Assembly (NCBI RefSeq): GCF_001424565.1
Contig: NZ_LMOL01000034.1
Span: 40,891 to 99,780, forward strand
Reading direction: 5' to 3'
Length of the DNA stretch: 58,890 nt
DNA from: Arthrobacter sp. Leaf141
GTDB lineage: Bacteria; Actinomycetota; Actinomycetes; Actinomycetales; Micrococcaceae
In this document: positions 41,745-51,494 of the stretch, one piece after another
How the letters are laid out: each line of letters opens with the position of its first letter
How positions within the stretch are numbered: the stretch's first letter is position 1
Translations under genes and position numbers: made by a program
The notes under the pieces: model-generated
Seen by the model: the letters and a program-made list of their open reading frames with translations, nothing else
Told to the model about the DNA's origin: nothing
The model's database searches: none

Positions 41745-43795
41745 CCATTACCGATTCATCGTCCCTCAACGCACCCCAGGCCCTCGGCAGGATCCGTATC
41801 CCCTTCGGCCAGGGGGAGGCTTCTATTGACCCCGTGACCGGCGCGCCCGTGCAGTTTGTGGCCAAAAATGCCCCGGACCGCCGATTCCTTCTTGATCCTG
41901 ACTTGGTCTGGCACTCTCTGGAGCACCAATGGGGCAGCGGACACATCATCACCGATGGGGGAGCGGCACGCTGGAACAGACCGGACAGGCAGGAAGTGGC
42001 CACCAACTCCTCAGTTAGCCACTTCCTCCCTTCGGAGCAGCTCGCTTTGACAGTCAAAAGGAACGTTCGCAAAGACAAGTTCATCGAACGCTACGAATTT
42101 ACCAACACGGGATTACACACAACCAAGGTGACCAGCGTCGGCATCCAGACGCCGTTCGCAGACCTATATGAAAGCGCCCAGGAAGCCCTCCAGCGTTCCG
42201 TGCACGCCCACATCTTCACCGGCGGCGCTTGGGCATGGGTGCTCGCCCAGCCCATGTCAGGAACAGGGCCTCTCCTTGGGCTGGTCCTCGAGGAAGGGGA
42301 ACTTTGGGGATATTCCATAGAATCACGCAACCGGAACACATCCTCCAATGCCCGCGGACACATCGTTCTCCAGGTAACTGACCACGCCCGCAACCCGAAC
42401 GCCTTCGGCGGCCAACCGGCCCTCACACTCGAGCCCGGTCAGAGCCTTGTCCTCCAATGGCAGCTTGGCTGGTACGGAAACATCGACGAGTTCCTCTCTG
42501 CCACCAAACCGTCGGTCAAACTCTCGGCGGTGTCAGCACCCATAAACCAAGCAATCACCATCACCACCAACCTCTCCGTTACCAGTAGATCAGAGGCGCT
42601 GAAAATTTCTCCCACCCCCGAGGGCACAGAGGTCCGAAGCGACTGCCCCGGCACCTTCATGATCGAAATCGGCGGCAGCTCACGCACCGAAATCGCCTTC
42701 CACGACCCGCTAGCCGAGGTCATCAAACGGCGGTGCGCCTACATTCTTGACCACCAGCGCGCGGCATACCGTCCCGGCTCCCTGGCCCACGCGTTCGTCC
42801 CCGTCGATACCGCAACAAAGTTGGCGCAGACCACTAACGGCTGGTCTGACTGGACAGATGGCTCGGAACGAATTGGCATGGCCCTGCTCCTGCAAATGGC
42901 TGTGCGCCGCGGCCTCATAGACCCAGCCCTTGATGACGCCCTTGAGGGGTGGGCCGAGTTCGCGGTGGAAAACCTTATGGACAGCACAGATGCGCCTCGC
43001 CGGGGTTCCCAGGACCATCACACCGGAGCACGGCTTTACGACGCGCCATGGCTGGCCCAGTTCTTCCTTGAGCGCTACCTTCAAACAGAAGACACCACCC
43101 ACCTTCACCGCGCAGAACGAATTCTCAACCGTGCCTTCGCCTTGGGAGCGCAAGGCTTCCTGGCAATTCACTTCTCTGGCACCTGCGTTGCAGTGGCCGA
43201 CGCGCTGGCTGTGGCTGGTGCTCTTGAGGCAGCCCAACAACTTAGAGGCCAAGTGATTGAAAGCGCCCATTACTTTGCTGCCCGCGGGGTGCAGCTGCCC
43301 CCACACGAGGTGTTCTACGAACAGTCAATCGTGGCGCCCTTGGTCTGCCTATTCAGTGATGCCTACCGGCTTACAGGGGACCACGTGTTCCTCGACGCCA
43401 CACGCACGGCGTTGCCATGGTTGCTTGCCTTCGGAGGCCCGCAGCCGCACACCCGATTGTACGGAGTGGCAATCCGCCACTGGGACGGCTACTGGTTCGG
43501 CCTTCGTCGGCAATGGGGCGATGTTTTTCCTCACTATTGGAGCGCCCTGACCGCAGAGGCTCTTCTAGGCCTGCCGGAGGAACTTCTGAATGCAGGGCAT
43601 GAAAGCCTGGCCCTAGCTATCCTTCGTGCAAACATGAGCAATTACTTTCCCGACGGGTCAGCAACCTGTGCCTTCATCATGCCCACCACCGTGGACGGGG
43701 TCCCGGCTCACACCGCCGATCCCCTTGCCAATGACCAGGACTGGCACCTTGCTATGTGGCTTGGAATGATCGATAAATTCAATTTGTCGGACTAG
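41741..43795 (+). CDS. Putative glycosidase of the sugar operon, family unclear
   Basis: The 684-residue protein appears to have an N-terminal beta-sandwich (about 1-300, GWYGNIDEF, ITTNLSVTS) and an alpha/alpha barrel (about 310-684) as in six-hairpin glycosidases: NGWSDWTDGSERIGMALLLQ, then the HHTGARLYDAPWLAQFFLERY block and GDVFPHYWSALTAEAL. Acidic and aromatic residues in those blocks are candidates for the active site. No signal peptide is seen, so it acts inside the cell on the imported sugar. I cannot assign a GH family. The ATG overlaps the permease stop. Confidence 0.6.
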   Translation: MTITDSSSLNAPQALGRIRIPFGQGEASIDPVTGAPVQFVAKNAPDRRFLLDPDLVWHSLEHQWGSGHIITDGGAARWNRPDRQEVATNSSVSHFLPSEQLALTVKRNVRKDKFIERYEFTNTGLHTTKVTSVGIQTPFADLYESAQEALQRSVHAHIFTGGAWAWVLAQPMSGTGPLLGLVLEEGELWGYSIESRNRNTSSNARGHIVLQVTDHARNPNAFGGQPALTLEPGQSLVLQWQLGWYGNIDEFLSATKPSVKLSAVSAPINQAITITTNLSVTSRSEALKISPTPEGTEVRSDCPGTFMIEIGGSSRTEIAFHDPLAEVIKRRCAYILDHQRAAYRPGSLAHAFVPVDTATKLAQTTNGWSDWTDGSERIGMALLLQMAVRRGLIDPALDDALEGWAEFAVENLMDSTDAPRRGSQDHHTGARLYDAPWLAQFFLERYLQTEDTTHLHRAERILNRAFALGAQGFLAIHFSGTCVAVADALAVAGALEAAQQLRGQVIESAHYFAARGVQLPPHEVFYEQSIVAPLVCLFSDAYRLTGDHVFLDATRTALPWLLAFGGPQPHTRLYGVAIRHWDGYWFGLRRQWGDVFPHYWSALTAEALLGLPEELLNAGHESLALAILRANMSNYFPDGSATCAFIMPTTVDGVPAHTADPLANDQDWHLAMWLGMIDKFNLSD

Positions 43796-44024
43796 TTTTG
43801 GGGCGCTCATTGGGGCCCGGGCCGTCCAGGGACTGGGAACTGGCCGCGCTAAATGCCTGGCCGTGTTCGCCATAACCTTTGCCGAGCGCAAGACGCCGTA
43901 GTCCGCGAGCGTCGGGGTGGCCGCCGGCAGTAAGGGATTGGAGGCGAAGAAGCCTGTGGTATCTCCGTGGAACTCATTGCCTCACTCTCGCCGCTCTGGT
44001 GTGAGGTGCAAACAGCAGATCGAT

Positions 44025-44072
44025 CGGGGCGGGACGGACGACCACTGCTCGGAGTTACGGTCGTCCGCCCCG
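44025..44072. terminator. Terminator between convergent sugar operon and APC gene
   Basis: CGGGGCGG...ACGACC (44025-44043) pairs with GGTCGTCCGCCCCG (44059-44072) as a 14-bp stem with a 5-nt bulge. It lies in the 289-bp gap between two genes that converge, the only strong fold there. The T-run is poor on both sides. Confidence 0.5.
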
Positions 44073-44084
44073 TTGCGCTGTATC

Positions 44085-45584
44085 TTAGGGCTGCCGGGCT
44101 GTGGGGCGGTTGCTGACGATGGGTGCCGCTCCGGTGTAGCCGTTGCGTGCAGCGGCGATCTCGCGGATCCTTCCGCGGCATGCATACCAGCCGGCGATCA
44201 TGAGCGCGACCGCGATTGCGGTTACGAGCATGGTCAACGGGGATTCGATAAGGATCATGGCAAGGACCACGGCGAGGAAGGCAATGGTTAGATAGCCGGT
44301 AAAGGGGGCTCCAGGCATGCGGAATGAAGGACGTTGGGTCCAACCTTTCTTGCTCCACCGCTGAAACTGGATTTGGCACAGGACGATCGCGGCCCATGCC
44401 ACGATGATGCCAACGGCCGCGATGCTGAGAACGATCTCGAACGCGTCGCCCGGGACGATATAGTTCAGCGGGATGCCGAGGAAGGAGACTGCTGCGGTGA
44501 TGGCAATGCCGCCGTAGGGGACGCCCGCCTTGTTCATTCGGAGCGCGAATCTCGGCGCTGAGCCGGCGGTGGCCATCGAGCGCAGGATTCGTCCGGTGGA
44601 GTAGAGCCCGGCGTTGAGCGAAGACAGGGCGGCTGTGAGCACGACGAGGTTCATGATGGAGTCGATGCCGTTGATGCCGATTGAGCTGAAGAACGTCACG
44701 AATGGACTCACGCCCTTTTCGTAGGCGGTGTAGGGCAGCAGCAGTGAGAGCAGGACGACGGATCCGACGTAGAAGACAGCGATGCGGGCGATGACGGCGT
44801 TGATCGCCTTCGGCATGATCTTTTCGGGGTTCTCCGTTTCGCCGGCGGCGGTGCCGACGAGCTCAATTGAGCCGTAGGCGAAGATGATTCCCGACATGAG
44901 CAGGATCATCGGCATGATGCCGTTCGGGAAGATCCCGCCGTTGTCGGAAATGAGCTGGAAGCCGACCGGATCACCGGTTGGGGTGCCGAAGATGACGAAA
45001 TAGATGCCCACGAGGAGGAACATGACCAGTGCGGAGACCTTGATGAGGGCGAACCAGAATTCCATCTCGCCGAAGACCTTGACGGAGACAAGGTTGAGGG
45101 CGAGGACGAGCACCAGGGCGATGAGGGCCCAGCCCCATTGCGGGACCGCGGCGATCCAGGGGACGTACCTGCCGAAGAAGCTCATGTAGAGTGCGGCAGC
45201 GGTCGTGTCGGCGATGGTCGTGGCGGCCCAAACCAGCCAGTAGAACCATCCCACGGTGAACGCTGCCTTCTCTCCGAAGAATTCTCGGGCGTAGGAGACG
45301 AACGAGCCCGAGGATGCCCGGTGCAGTACGAGTTCGCCGAGGGCGCGCAGGATCAGGAAGGCGAAGGCCCCGCAGATCGCGTAGGCGACGAAGAGTGATG
45401 GCCCGGCTGCGGCAAGGCGGCCACCTGCGCCGAGGAATAGGCCTGTACCGATCGCGCCCCCGATGGCGATCATCTGGATTTGTCGGGATTTGAGTCCTTT
45501 CTGGTAGCCGGCATCCTCGGCGTGCAGTACTTGGTCGGGAGCATGTGCGTACCCGGAGTCTGTGACGGGTGGCTGAATCGACAT
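44085..45584 (-). CDS. APC-family amino acid permease
   Basis: The 499-residue protein has 12 helices and the amino acid transporter signature ([69 protein letters not shown], shown in part). It is of the AnsP/GabP/CycA type, so neutral amino acids, D-amino acids or GABA are plausible substrates. It is divergent from the RidA-PatB operon, which could use the same substrate. Confidence 0.85.
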   Translation of the reverse strand: MSIQPPVTDSGYAHAPDQVLHAEDAGYQKGLKSRQIQMIAIGGAIGTGLFLGAGGRLAAAGPSLFVAYAICGAFAFLILRALGELVLHRASSGSFVSYAREFFGEKAAFTVGWFYWLVWAATTIADTTAAALYMSFFGRYVPWIAAVPQWGWALIALVLVLALNLVSVKVFGEMEFWFALIKVSALVMFLLVGIYFVIFGTPTGDPVGFQLISDNGGIFPNGIMPMILLMSGIIFAYGSIELVGTAAGETENPEKIMPKAINAVIARIAVFYVGSVVLLSLLLPYTAYEKGVSPFVTFFSSIGINGIDSIMNLVVLTAALSSLNAGLYSTGRILRSMATAGSAPRFALRMNKAGVPYGGIAITAAVSFLGIPLNYIVPGDAFEIVLSIAAVGIIVAWAAIVLCQIQFQRWSKKGWTQRPSFRMPGAPFTGYLTIAFLAVVLAMILIESPLTMLVTAIAVALMIAGWYACRGRIREIAAARNGYTGAAPIVSNRPTARQP

Positions 45585-46060
45585 GGGAAGCCTTCCTGGA
45601 GATATGAAGCTCGAATTGCGAGGCCTGATGGTCTACGGCGTAACCGCCGGAGTTGGGGTGCTCGGAGGATGTCCGCCCTTTGCAGGCTTCGTGGCAGTCG
45701 AGGTGATTGCCGTTCTGAGCCTGCCCGCGGTCAGGCGACCTGATGAGGGGCGACGGGATATGGAAGACCTGAACCCCCGGCCTATTGGGAGATTCAAATC
45801 ACAGTTGAGAGTATGCCGGACATCACATCCAGAAATCAACATATTGTTGGATATATTCCGACGACTTCCGCATTCCCTGCCCTAGAAGCACAGGAAATGA
45901 GATGCACGATGGGATTCGATCTACCGCATGTAAACAAATTGTGTAATAGTAGTGGAAAGTTCCGCTTCTTTATTACTGAGTGTTGAATATCCTTGAAGGT
46001 GAGTCGACGTGGCGTACCTACTGTGCCGCGTCCGCCTCTCGAACGTCTGGAAGGTATCTC
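45585..46060. other. Divergent promoter region of the amino-acid module
   Basis: No gene is seen in these 476 bp. The right half (from about 45830) is AT-rich for this DNA and holds small dyads, CAACA-TAT-TGTTG near 45838 and GGAA-AG-TTCC near 45955, that could be regulator sites. Promoters for the permease (left) and ridA (right) must be here. Confidence 0.4.
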
Positions 46061-46477
46061 ATGGTTGAGTCCGTTACGTCCACACCGCTCTACGAACGCG
46101 CGGTCCGGGTGGGGGATCTACTCTTTGTCTCCGGCCAACTCCCTATTGAAGATGCTGGGTTGCTCTATCCCGGGCGCGTGGGCCAGGAAGTTACAGTCGA
46201 GCAGGCGCGCGAGGCTGCCGTGCTCGCTGCCAGCCGGTGCCTGGACGTCGTCCGCGACGAACTCGGGTCGTTGGACGCGGTCAAAGGTATCGCCAGGATC
46301 GGAGGATACGTCTCAGCAGGGGAAGGATTTGTGGATGCACCCGCCGTAATCGATGGTGCGTCCCAACTCGCCCTCGATGTCCTTGGAGAAAAAGGGCACC
46401 ATGCGCGGCTGGCCATGGGAGTAGCCTCCCTGCCGCTGGGTGCATGCGTCGAGATCGAAATGACTGTCCAGTGCTAA
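46061..46477 (+). CDS. RidA-family enamine/imine deaminase-like protein
   Basis: The 138-residue product has the RidA/YjgF fold pattern ([49 protein letters not shown]). The conserved Arg of active RidA (R-x-x-x-G/A near the end) is present in HARLAMGV. RidA removes reactive enamines formed by PLP enzymes such as the next gene's product. The start follows GGAAGG. An internal overlap (GTGCTAA) couples it to the next gene. Confidence 0.82.
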   Translation: MVESVTSTPLYERAVRVGDLLFVSGQLPIEDAGLLYPGRVGQEVTVEQAREAAVLAASRCLDVVRDELGSLDAVKGIARIGGYVSAGEGFVDAPAVIDGASQLALDVLGEKGHHARLAMGVASLPLGACVEIEMTVQC

Positions 46478-47736
46478 GGGCAGCCGAGCAGGCTCAAGCC
46501 CGCAGCTTCACGACAATCGGGAACCCGCTTGAGGAGCTCTCCCTCGAACAGCTCCGCCAGCGCACGAGCATGAAATGGCGCACTCATCCCTCCGACGTAC
46601 TGCCTCTGTGGGTTGCCGAAATGGACGTCCGGCTCGCGCCGCCCGTTTCGGAAGCGCTGCACCAGGCCATCGATGACGGAGACACCGGATACCCTGCTGG
46701 AACGAAGTTCGCGGAGGCCATAAGTGCGTTCGCTTCCCGGCGCTGGGGCTGGGACGGGCTGGCGGTCGAGCGCACCGCCATCGTGCCCGACGTGATGATG
46801 GGCGTCGTTGAAATCCTGCGGCTGATCACAGATCCAGGTGACGCCGTTGTCGTCAACTCCCCGGTCTATGCACCTTTTTACGCCTTCATCACCCATGATT
46901 CGCGCAGGATCGTTGAAGCCCCGCTAGGACAAGATCTCCGGATCGACCTTGGCACCCTCGAGAAAGCTTTCAAGCACGTGCGGTCGCAGGGACGGAACGC
47001 CGCCTACCTGATCAGCAATCCACATAACCCGACCGGTGTGGTCCACAGCCCTGAAGAGCTCGCAGCTGTCGCGGCCCTCGCCCGCAACTACGGGGTCCGG
47101 GTCGTCTCGGACGAGATCCACGCCCCGCTCATACTGCAGGGAGCAACATTCACTCCGTATCTCAGCGTGCCCGGGACCGAGAACGCGTTTGCGCTCACGT
47201 CCGCGTCGAAAGCCTGGAACCTGGCCGGCCTCAAGGCAGCACTCGCAATCGCCGGACCCGACGCTGCCGATGATCTTCACCGTATGCCCGAAGAGGTCAG
47301 CCACGGACCGAGCCACCTGGGAATCATCGCCCAGACCGCCGCGTTCCGTGACGGTGAAGAATGGCTGGATGCACTCCTCCGAGGCCTCGACGCCAATCGG
47401 ACTCTCCTCGGAAAGCTGCTCGCCGAACATCTGCCCGGTGTGGGGTACACAGCTCCCGAGGGGACATATTTAGCCTGGCTGGACTGCAGCCATCTCGCCC
47501 CCGATTCGCCAGGCGGCCCTGATGGCCTCGGCACCGTAGCCGACCTCGCCGGGCCGGCCAAGATATTCCTCGACAAGGCGAGGGTCGCCCTGAGCTCCGG
47601 CCATGTCTTCGGCACGGGCGGCGCTGGACATGTCCGCCTCAACTTTGCCACTTCCCAGGCCATACTCACCGAGGCTGTCACCCGGATGGGCCGGGCCGCC
47701 GTCCCAATTGAACAAGACTCATCAGCCCGCGCCTGA
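46471..47736 (+). CDS. PatB/MalY-type C-S lyase or aminotransferase
   Basis: From the GTG at 46471, overlapping the ridA stop, the protein has 421 residues. It is a fold-type I PLP enzyme of the PatB/MalY group: [20 protein letters not shown], then [38 protein letters not shown] and the PLP lysine in [12 protein letters not shown]. Members cleave cystathionine-like C-S bonds. The frame is open upstream of the GTG, but that part is antisense-like and overlaps ridA. Confidence 0.82.
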   Translation: MLRAAEQAQARSFTTIGNPLEELSLEQLRQRTSMKWRTHPSDVLPLWVAEMDVRLAPPVSEALHQAIDDGDTGYPAGTKFAEAISAFASRRWGWDGLAVERTAIVPDVMMGVVEILRLITDPGDAVVVNSPVYAPFYAFITHDSRRIVEAPLGQDLRIDLGTLEKAFKHVRSQGRNAAYLISNPHNPTGVVHSPEELAAVAALARNYGVRVVSDEIHAPLILQGATFTPYLSVPGTENAFALTSASKAWNLAGLKAALAIAGPDAADDLHRMPEEVSHGPSHLGIIAQTAAFRDGEEWLDALLRGLDANRTLLGKLLAEHLPGVGYTAPEGTYLAWLDCSHLAPDSPGGPDGLGTVADLAGPAKIFLDKARVALSSGHVFGTGGAGHVRLNFATSQAILTEAVTRMGRAAVPIEQDSSARA

Positions 47737-47772
47737 CGGTCTAGCAACACAACCCGGCCGACCACGGAGAAC

Positions 47773-48030
47773 ATGATGGCCTTGCGTATCCACCACACTT
47801 GGCATCCTGTCATCGGCCACCGAGTTCAAATGCGATGCAGCGGCATCATTAGACGCGAAGGTATCGTCGACGCAGTCACCCTGGACGACGCGATTCTCTG
47901 GATCGCCGGTGACAACTTGCAGCCGCGGATGATGTTCCAGCGCACCGACGGCTCGAAGTTTGGATCGGCTACCGCTGGGAATCCCGTATGGGAGAGCCAT
48001 CGTGATCCCTACACTGCAACAGCATGTTGA
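47773..48030 (+). CDS. Small hypothetical protein
   Basis: An 85-residue frame begins MMALRIHHTWHPVIGHRV after GGAGA; the second ATG (47776) has the better spacing. An opposite frame also stays open, so the choice rests on the ribosome site and on the place between two genes of the same direction. I recognise no domain. Confidence 0.35.
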   Translation: MMALRIHHTWHPVIGHRVQMRCSGIIRREGIVDAVTLDDAILWIAGDNLQPRMMFQRTDGSKFGSATAGNPVWESHRDPYTATAC

Positions 48031-48147
48031 AGCTAATGGCCCTAGCTGCGGGATCTCTGCAGCAACAGCGATAAGCTTCAACAAAAGGCGTAATTTACAG
48101 CGGTTCCGGGAACTTGGATCCGCCTACTCATCGGAAGGACAGCACCA

Positions 48148-48894
48148 ATGACCCAAATTGGTTCGCACGGATCAGCAGCTCCGCCCCCGGACGCGCTGCA
48201 TGGCATGGACGCCGAGTCCATCAACCGGATTCTGGAGCTCCTGGTGGCACCCCTTCAGGCCGCGGTGCCTCAGCCCACGGAAGTCGTTCTGCATGACCTG
48301 CAGAGAATCCCTAACACGGTCCGTGCTATCGCTGGAGATGTCACTCGCCGTCAGATCGGCGACCCACCTACCGACAAATTGCTCGAACGCGTGGCAGCAG
48401 GTAACTTCTCCCATGAGATCGGCTACCGCTCGCAACTGCCTGACGGGAGAATCCTGCAGAGCACGACGATCATTTACATCGACAAGGAAGGCCGAGCCGC
48501 TGCAGCCCTGTGTCTGAACGCTGACGTGTCAGCCTGGGTCACGCTCCGCTCTGCCTTGGACCGCTTCGTCCTTGGTCACGACGGGAGCTCCATGCTGGCG
48601 ACCCCTGCCGTGCACCGGGCTAAACCGGTCGGCCCCCAGGGGAGTGAGTACTTCCCGCACAGCGTGGAGGAACTCAGTTCCAAGCTCGTTGAGGCCGCGA
48701 TCACCGCCATTGGGGTTCCCGTTGAGCAAATGCGCAAGGAACACAAGATGCAGGTCGTCTCGGAGCTTGACCGCCGTGGATTCTTCCTCATCAAGCAGGC
48801 AGCCGAGACAGCGGCTACCGCGCTCGGAGTCACCCGCTTCACCATTTACAACTACCTCAACGAACTCGGCGGAGAGGTCGAAAAGACAGCCTGA
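48148..48894 (+). CDS. YheO/DauR-like regulator (PAS-like plus HTH)
   Basis: The 248-residue protein has a YheO-type PAS domain (about 20-140; VPQPTEVVLHDLQRIPNTV, IIYIDKEGRAAAALCLNAD) and a C-terminal helix-turn-helix of the HTH_22 type (about 190-245; ELDRRGFFLIKQAAETAATALGVTRFTIYNYL, shown in part). DauR of this family controls D-arginine use. It probably regulates the permease, RidA and PatB genes nearby. AAGGA precedes the ATG by 8 nt. Confidence 0.8.
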   Translation: MTQIGSHGSAAPPPDALHGMDAESINRILELLVAPLQAAVPQPTEVVLHDLQRIPNTVRAIAGDVTRRQIGDPPTDKLLERVAAGNFSHEIGYRSQLPDGRILQSTTIIYIDKEGRAAAALCLNADVSAWVTLRSALDRFVLGHDGSSMLATPAVHRAKPVGPQGSEYFPHSVEELSSKLVEAAITAIGVPVEQMRKEHKMQVVSELDRRGFFLIKQAAETAATALGVTRFTIYNYLNELGGEVEKTA

Positions 48895-48937
48895 CCCTCG
48901 GACCATCGTGGGCATCATGGAGGTGCCTTTGGTGAGT

Positions 48938-49582
48938 TTATGTACGCGGAGGGCGGCAGGGCACCGCATCCATAGCGCCCCTGACTACATACGGGGCTCT
49001 CGGTACTACCTGTGCGGCGAGGATCGCAGCGGCCGTGAGTTCCTCCTTGGGGGCTCCGGCGGCCGCTTCGACACTCAACCCGTAAATTGCCGACATGACG
49101 TATCGAGCCAGCGCGGTGCAGTCTGTGCCGGCGGGCAGATCGCGGTCGGCGAGGGCCAATTCAAGCCGGTCCAAAACGGTTCTCCTCATCCGTTCGCGAG
49201 CGGCTGCCAGGAGATCAACTATTTCGTGGTGAGGTTTTCCGGATGCAAGGCCTGCCTGGATCGTCATACAGCCGAAAGGCTGACCTTGGCTAGTGAATAC
49301 GTCAACTCTTCCCGTCAGAAGAGTCAGCACCGCTTCGTGGGCCGTAGGCCTCGACATGGCGTCCTCCAGCTGGACTGTGCGTTCGCACATGTACCGGTCC
49401 AGCGTCTTTTCGAATAGCTCCCGCTTGCTGCCGAAGGCGGCATACAGACTCGGCGGATTTATGCCGAGCGCCTGTGTCAGGTCGGCAATAGATGTGCCCT
49501 CGTATCCCTGACGCCAAAACAGTTCCATGGCAGCCTGAAGGGCGGCCTGATCATCGAATCCGCGTTTACGGCCTCCCGGCAT
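48938..49582 (-). CDS. TetR-family regulator
   Basis: From the ATG at 49582, after AGGAGGG, the product has 214 residues. The helix-turn-helix is FDDQAALQAAMELFWRQGYE, then TSIADLTQALGINPPSLYAAFGSKRELF (shown in part). The C-terminal domain resembles regulators of redox or solvent response (QPFGCMTIQAGLASG, one Cys). It is divergent from the thioredoxin gene and probably controls it. Confidence 0.82.
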   Translation of the reverse strand: MPGGRKRGFDDQAALQAAMELFWRQGYEGTSIADLTQALGINPPSLYAAFGSKRELFEKTLDRYMCERTVQLEDAMSRPTAHEAVLTLLTGRVDVFTSQGQPFGCMTIQAGLASGKPHHEIVDLLAAARERMRRTVLDRLELALADRDLPAGTDCTALARYVMSAIYGLSVEAAAGAPKEELTAAAILAAQVVPRAPYVVRGAMDAVPCRPPRT

Positions 49583-49625
49583 TTCATGCCCTCCTGATCT
49601 CAGCAAATGCTGCCATTTGCCTTTT

Positions 49626-49643
49626 CTGTAATATCCACTACAG
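49626..49643. promoter_or_regulatory. Possible TetR operator
   Basis: CTGTA-N8-TACAG is a short dyad in the divergent region between tetR and the thioredoxin gene. The arms are only 5 bp, so support is modest. Confidence 0.3.
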
Positions 49644-49795
49644 TACATCCCATGAGATACGTAGCGATCACTATACAACTTGCGGTGGATCTTTCCGAAG
49701 CTCGTTCGCTTAGCGACACATGACCCTCATCCGGCACGGCATTGCAACCGGGCCCGCACCCGCCTTTCCCTGACCAGCAAATGAAAGAGGAAGCC

Positions 49796-50134
49796 ATGTC
49801 TGCCCGATCAACAACCAGCTCCGCATTCCAATCCGATGTCCTCCAGAACGATCTGCCGGTCCTGGTCGACTTTTGGGCACCATGGTGCCCGCCGTGCCGT
49901 GCCGTTGGGCCTGCGCTCGATGAAGTGGCCCTTGAGCAGGCCGGGAAAGTCGAGGTCATCAAAGTGAACGTCGATGAGAACCCCGAGCTCGCCCGGCAGT
50001 ATGGCGTCACCTCAATTCCCGCCTTCCGGGTATTCAACAACGGTGAGGTCGTGGGTTCGTTCCTTGGTGCCATGCCGAAGGAAGCATTTGAAGACCGTCT
50101 TGCCCCCTACCTGGGGGCAGCGGCCCGCAACTGA
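49796..50134 (+). CDS. Thioredoxin with CPPC active site
   Basis: The 112-residue protein has the thioredoxin fold with WAPWCPPCRAVGP (C31, C34) and the cis-proline P76 in TSIPAF. The usual CGPC is CPPC, which is uncommon and known to change redox potential or specificity. GAGGAAG precedes the ATG at 49796; an in-frame ATG five codons earlier is possible. OsmC follows 165 bp downstream. A canonical CGPC thioredoxin next to it is a pseudogene. Confidence 0.85.
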   Translation: MSARSTTSSAFQSDVLQNDLPVLVDFWAPWCPPCRAVGPALDEVALEQAGKVEVIKVNVDENPELARQYGVTSIPAFRVFNNGEVVGSFLGAMPKEAFEDRLAPYLGAAARN

Positions 50135-50299
50135 TATCCAGGCAGCTCAACAGGGGCACCACCCTCAACGAGACATCGCCGATGTTGAGCTGCCAGCAAA
50201 CTCCCTCCGAAAAGGGCATTCCACACAAGCCTGGCCCGTGACGCGCTTTAGCTGCGGAAGGGCGGATGAACCGCATCAACCAACCTGAAAGGAAACACC

Positions 50300-50869
50300 A
50301 TGACTGAAACGAACACCCTGCGCACAGAGCCTTTCGCCGACCTGGCAGCCATCGAGGCGACAGTGGCAGCTGTCACCGAGCAGCGTGAGCTTGGCAAGGT
50401 CACCTTCAGCATGCACAGCGAGTCGGCCGGAGGTTTGACCGCCAAGACCACCACCGGACCCCTGACCCAGGCGGGAGTCGGCAACGAATCGCGCCGCGGC
50501 CAGTTCACGCTGCACAGTGATGAGCCGGTCTCCCTGCTGGGAACTGACACGGCCGTCAGCCCCGCTGAATACATCCTCAAGGCCCTGGCTGGCTGCTACA
50601 TGGTCACGCTGGCCTCCCTTGCTGCAGCCAGGAACATTCAGTTGAAGCACGTCGCACTGACCCTGGGCTTCGACATCGATCTCAGCGGCTTCCTCGGAAT
50701 TGATAAGAGCGTCCGCAAGGGTGCACAGCAAATCACCGTGGACGTTCAGATCGACAGCCCCGGCACTTCACGGGCTGACCTGAAAGATCTGATTGGCGCG
50801 CTCGAAGCCACATCCCCAATCCGTGACACCTTGGCCAACCCCGTCCCCGTCATCACCCGTCTCGGCTGA
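50300..50869 (+). CDS. OsmC-family protein with one catalytic cysteine
   Basis: The 189-residue protein follows the OsmC pattern: SPAEYILKALAGCYMVTLASLAA with C99 (shown in part), and the late TSPIRDTLANPVPV. In OsmC/Ohr peroxidases the latter holds the second Cys, which is SP here, so the enzyme is probably not a standard two-Cys peroxidase. AAAGGAAAC precedes the ATG. It follows the CPPC thioredoxin. Confidence 0.8.
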   Translation: MTETNTLRTEPFADLAAIEATVAAVTEQRELGKVTFSMHSESAGGLTAKTTTGPLTQAGVGNESRRGQFTLHSDEPVSLLGTDTAVSPAEYILKALAGCYMVTLASLAAARNIQLKHVALTLGFDIDLSGFLGIDKSVRKGAQQITVDVQIDSPGTSRADLKDLIGALEATSPIRDTLANPVPVITRLG

Positions 50870-50918
50870 CACCGCACGGGGTTTCCCAAGGCTACGGTTA
50901 TAACGAAAAGGAACAAAC

Positions 50919-51050
50919 TTGGCGACGACCAACGTTGCCTGAGAACAGTTCACCGCCACCATCGAGGGCAACGACATAGCACTCGTGGATTTTGGGCATC
51001 TTGGTGCGGTCCCTGCAGCCAATTTGGCCCCATGGACGAATCCGCGCTGA
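50919..51050 (+). pseudogene. Broken canonical thioredoxin gene
   Basis: From TTG after AAAAGGAAC, the frame reads LATTNVA, a TGA stop at 50940-50942, then EQFTATIEGNDIALVDF. There the frame slips: read one base to the left, it continues FWASWCGPCSQFGP, the standard thioredoxin active site. So a stop and a 1-nt deletion have destroyed a CGPC thioredoxin gene. The C-terminal half is not recognisable. Confidence 0.8.
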
Positions 51051-51494
51051 ACTCGCCGCATCCCCGGCCCAGCTCTGACCGCGTCAAACTGGACTGCCGA
51101 TGCAGTGAGCGCGTTGCCGGCCGTTCCGCATGACCGGCCGGCAACGCTTCGGTTTCGATGAACGAACGATAGCGGGATTTGGCATGGTGGACCACACCGC
51201 CGAAAGGATGAATCGGGCCAACGTGAACAGCAACCTTCGATGTATGTCCGTCACGGAACTTGTGGTGACCAGCTCCGGGCCTTCCTGGACATCCCCTTCG
51301 TCAACCGGGCGCTGGCTTCGAAGCCTGACTTCCGTATCCGGTGAAAAGGTGCCACGATCGATGGCAAAACATCGCCTTCTCGGGGCACTCCCCTTGTCCT
51401 TTCCTGAGCGCCGATAATGGACCTTATGTAAAGCTAGGCCTGAAACGGGCCCCAAAGGCCTTGTGGCGACGAGCCTTGCAGGGCCTCCACTCGG
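51051..51494. other. 444-bp region without a recognisable gene
   Basis: Frames are open on both strands, but none has a ribosome site or a domain I know. It may be further remains of the thioredoxin neighbourhood. Confidence 0.4.

Noticed and set aside
46237..46470. 78-codon upstream extension of the PatB-type enzyme
   Set aside because: Arginine-rich and overlapping ridA in another frame; the family starts near the GTG at 46471.
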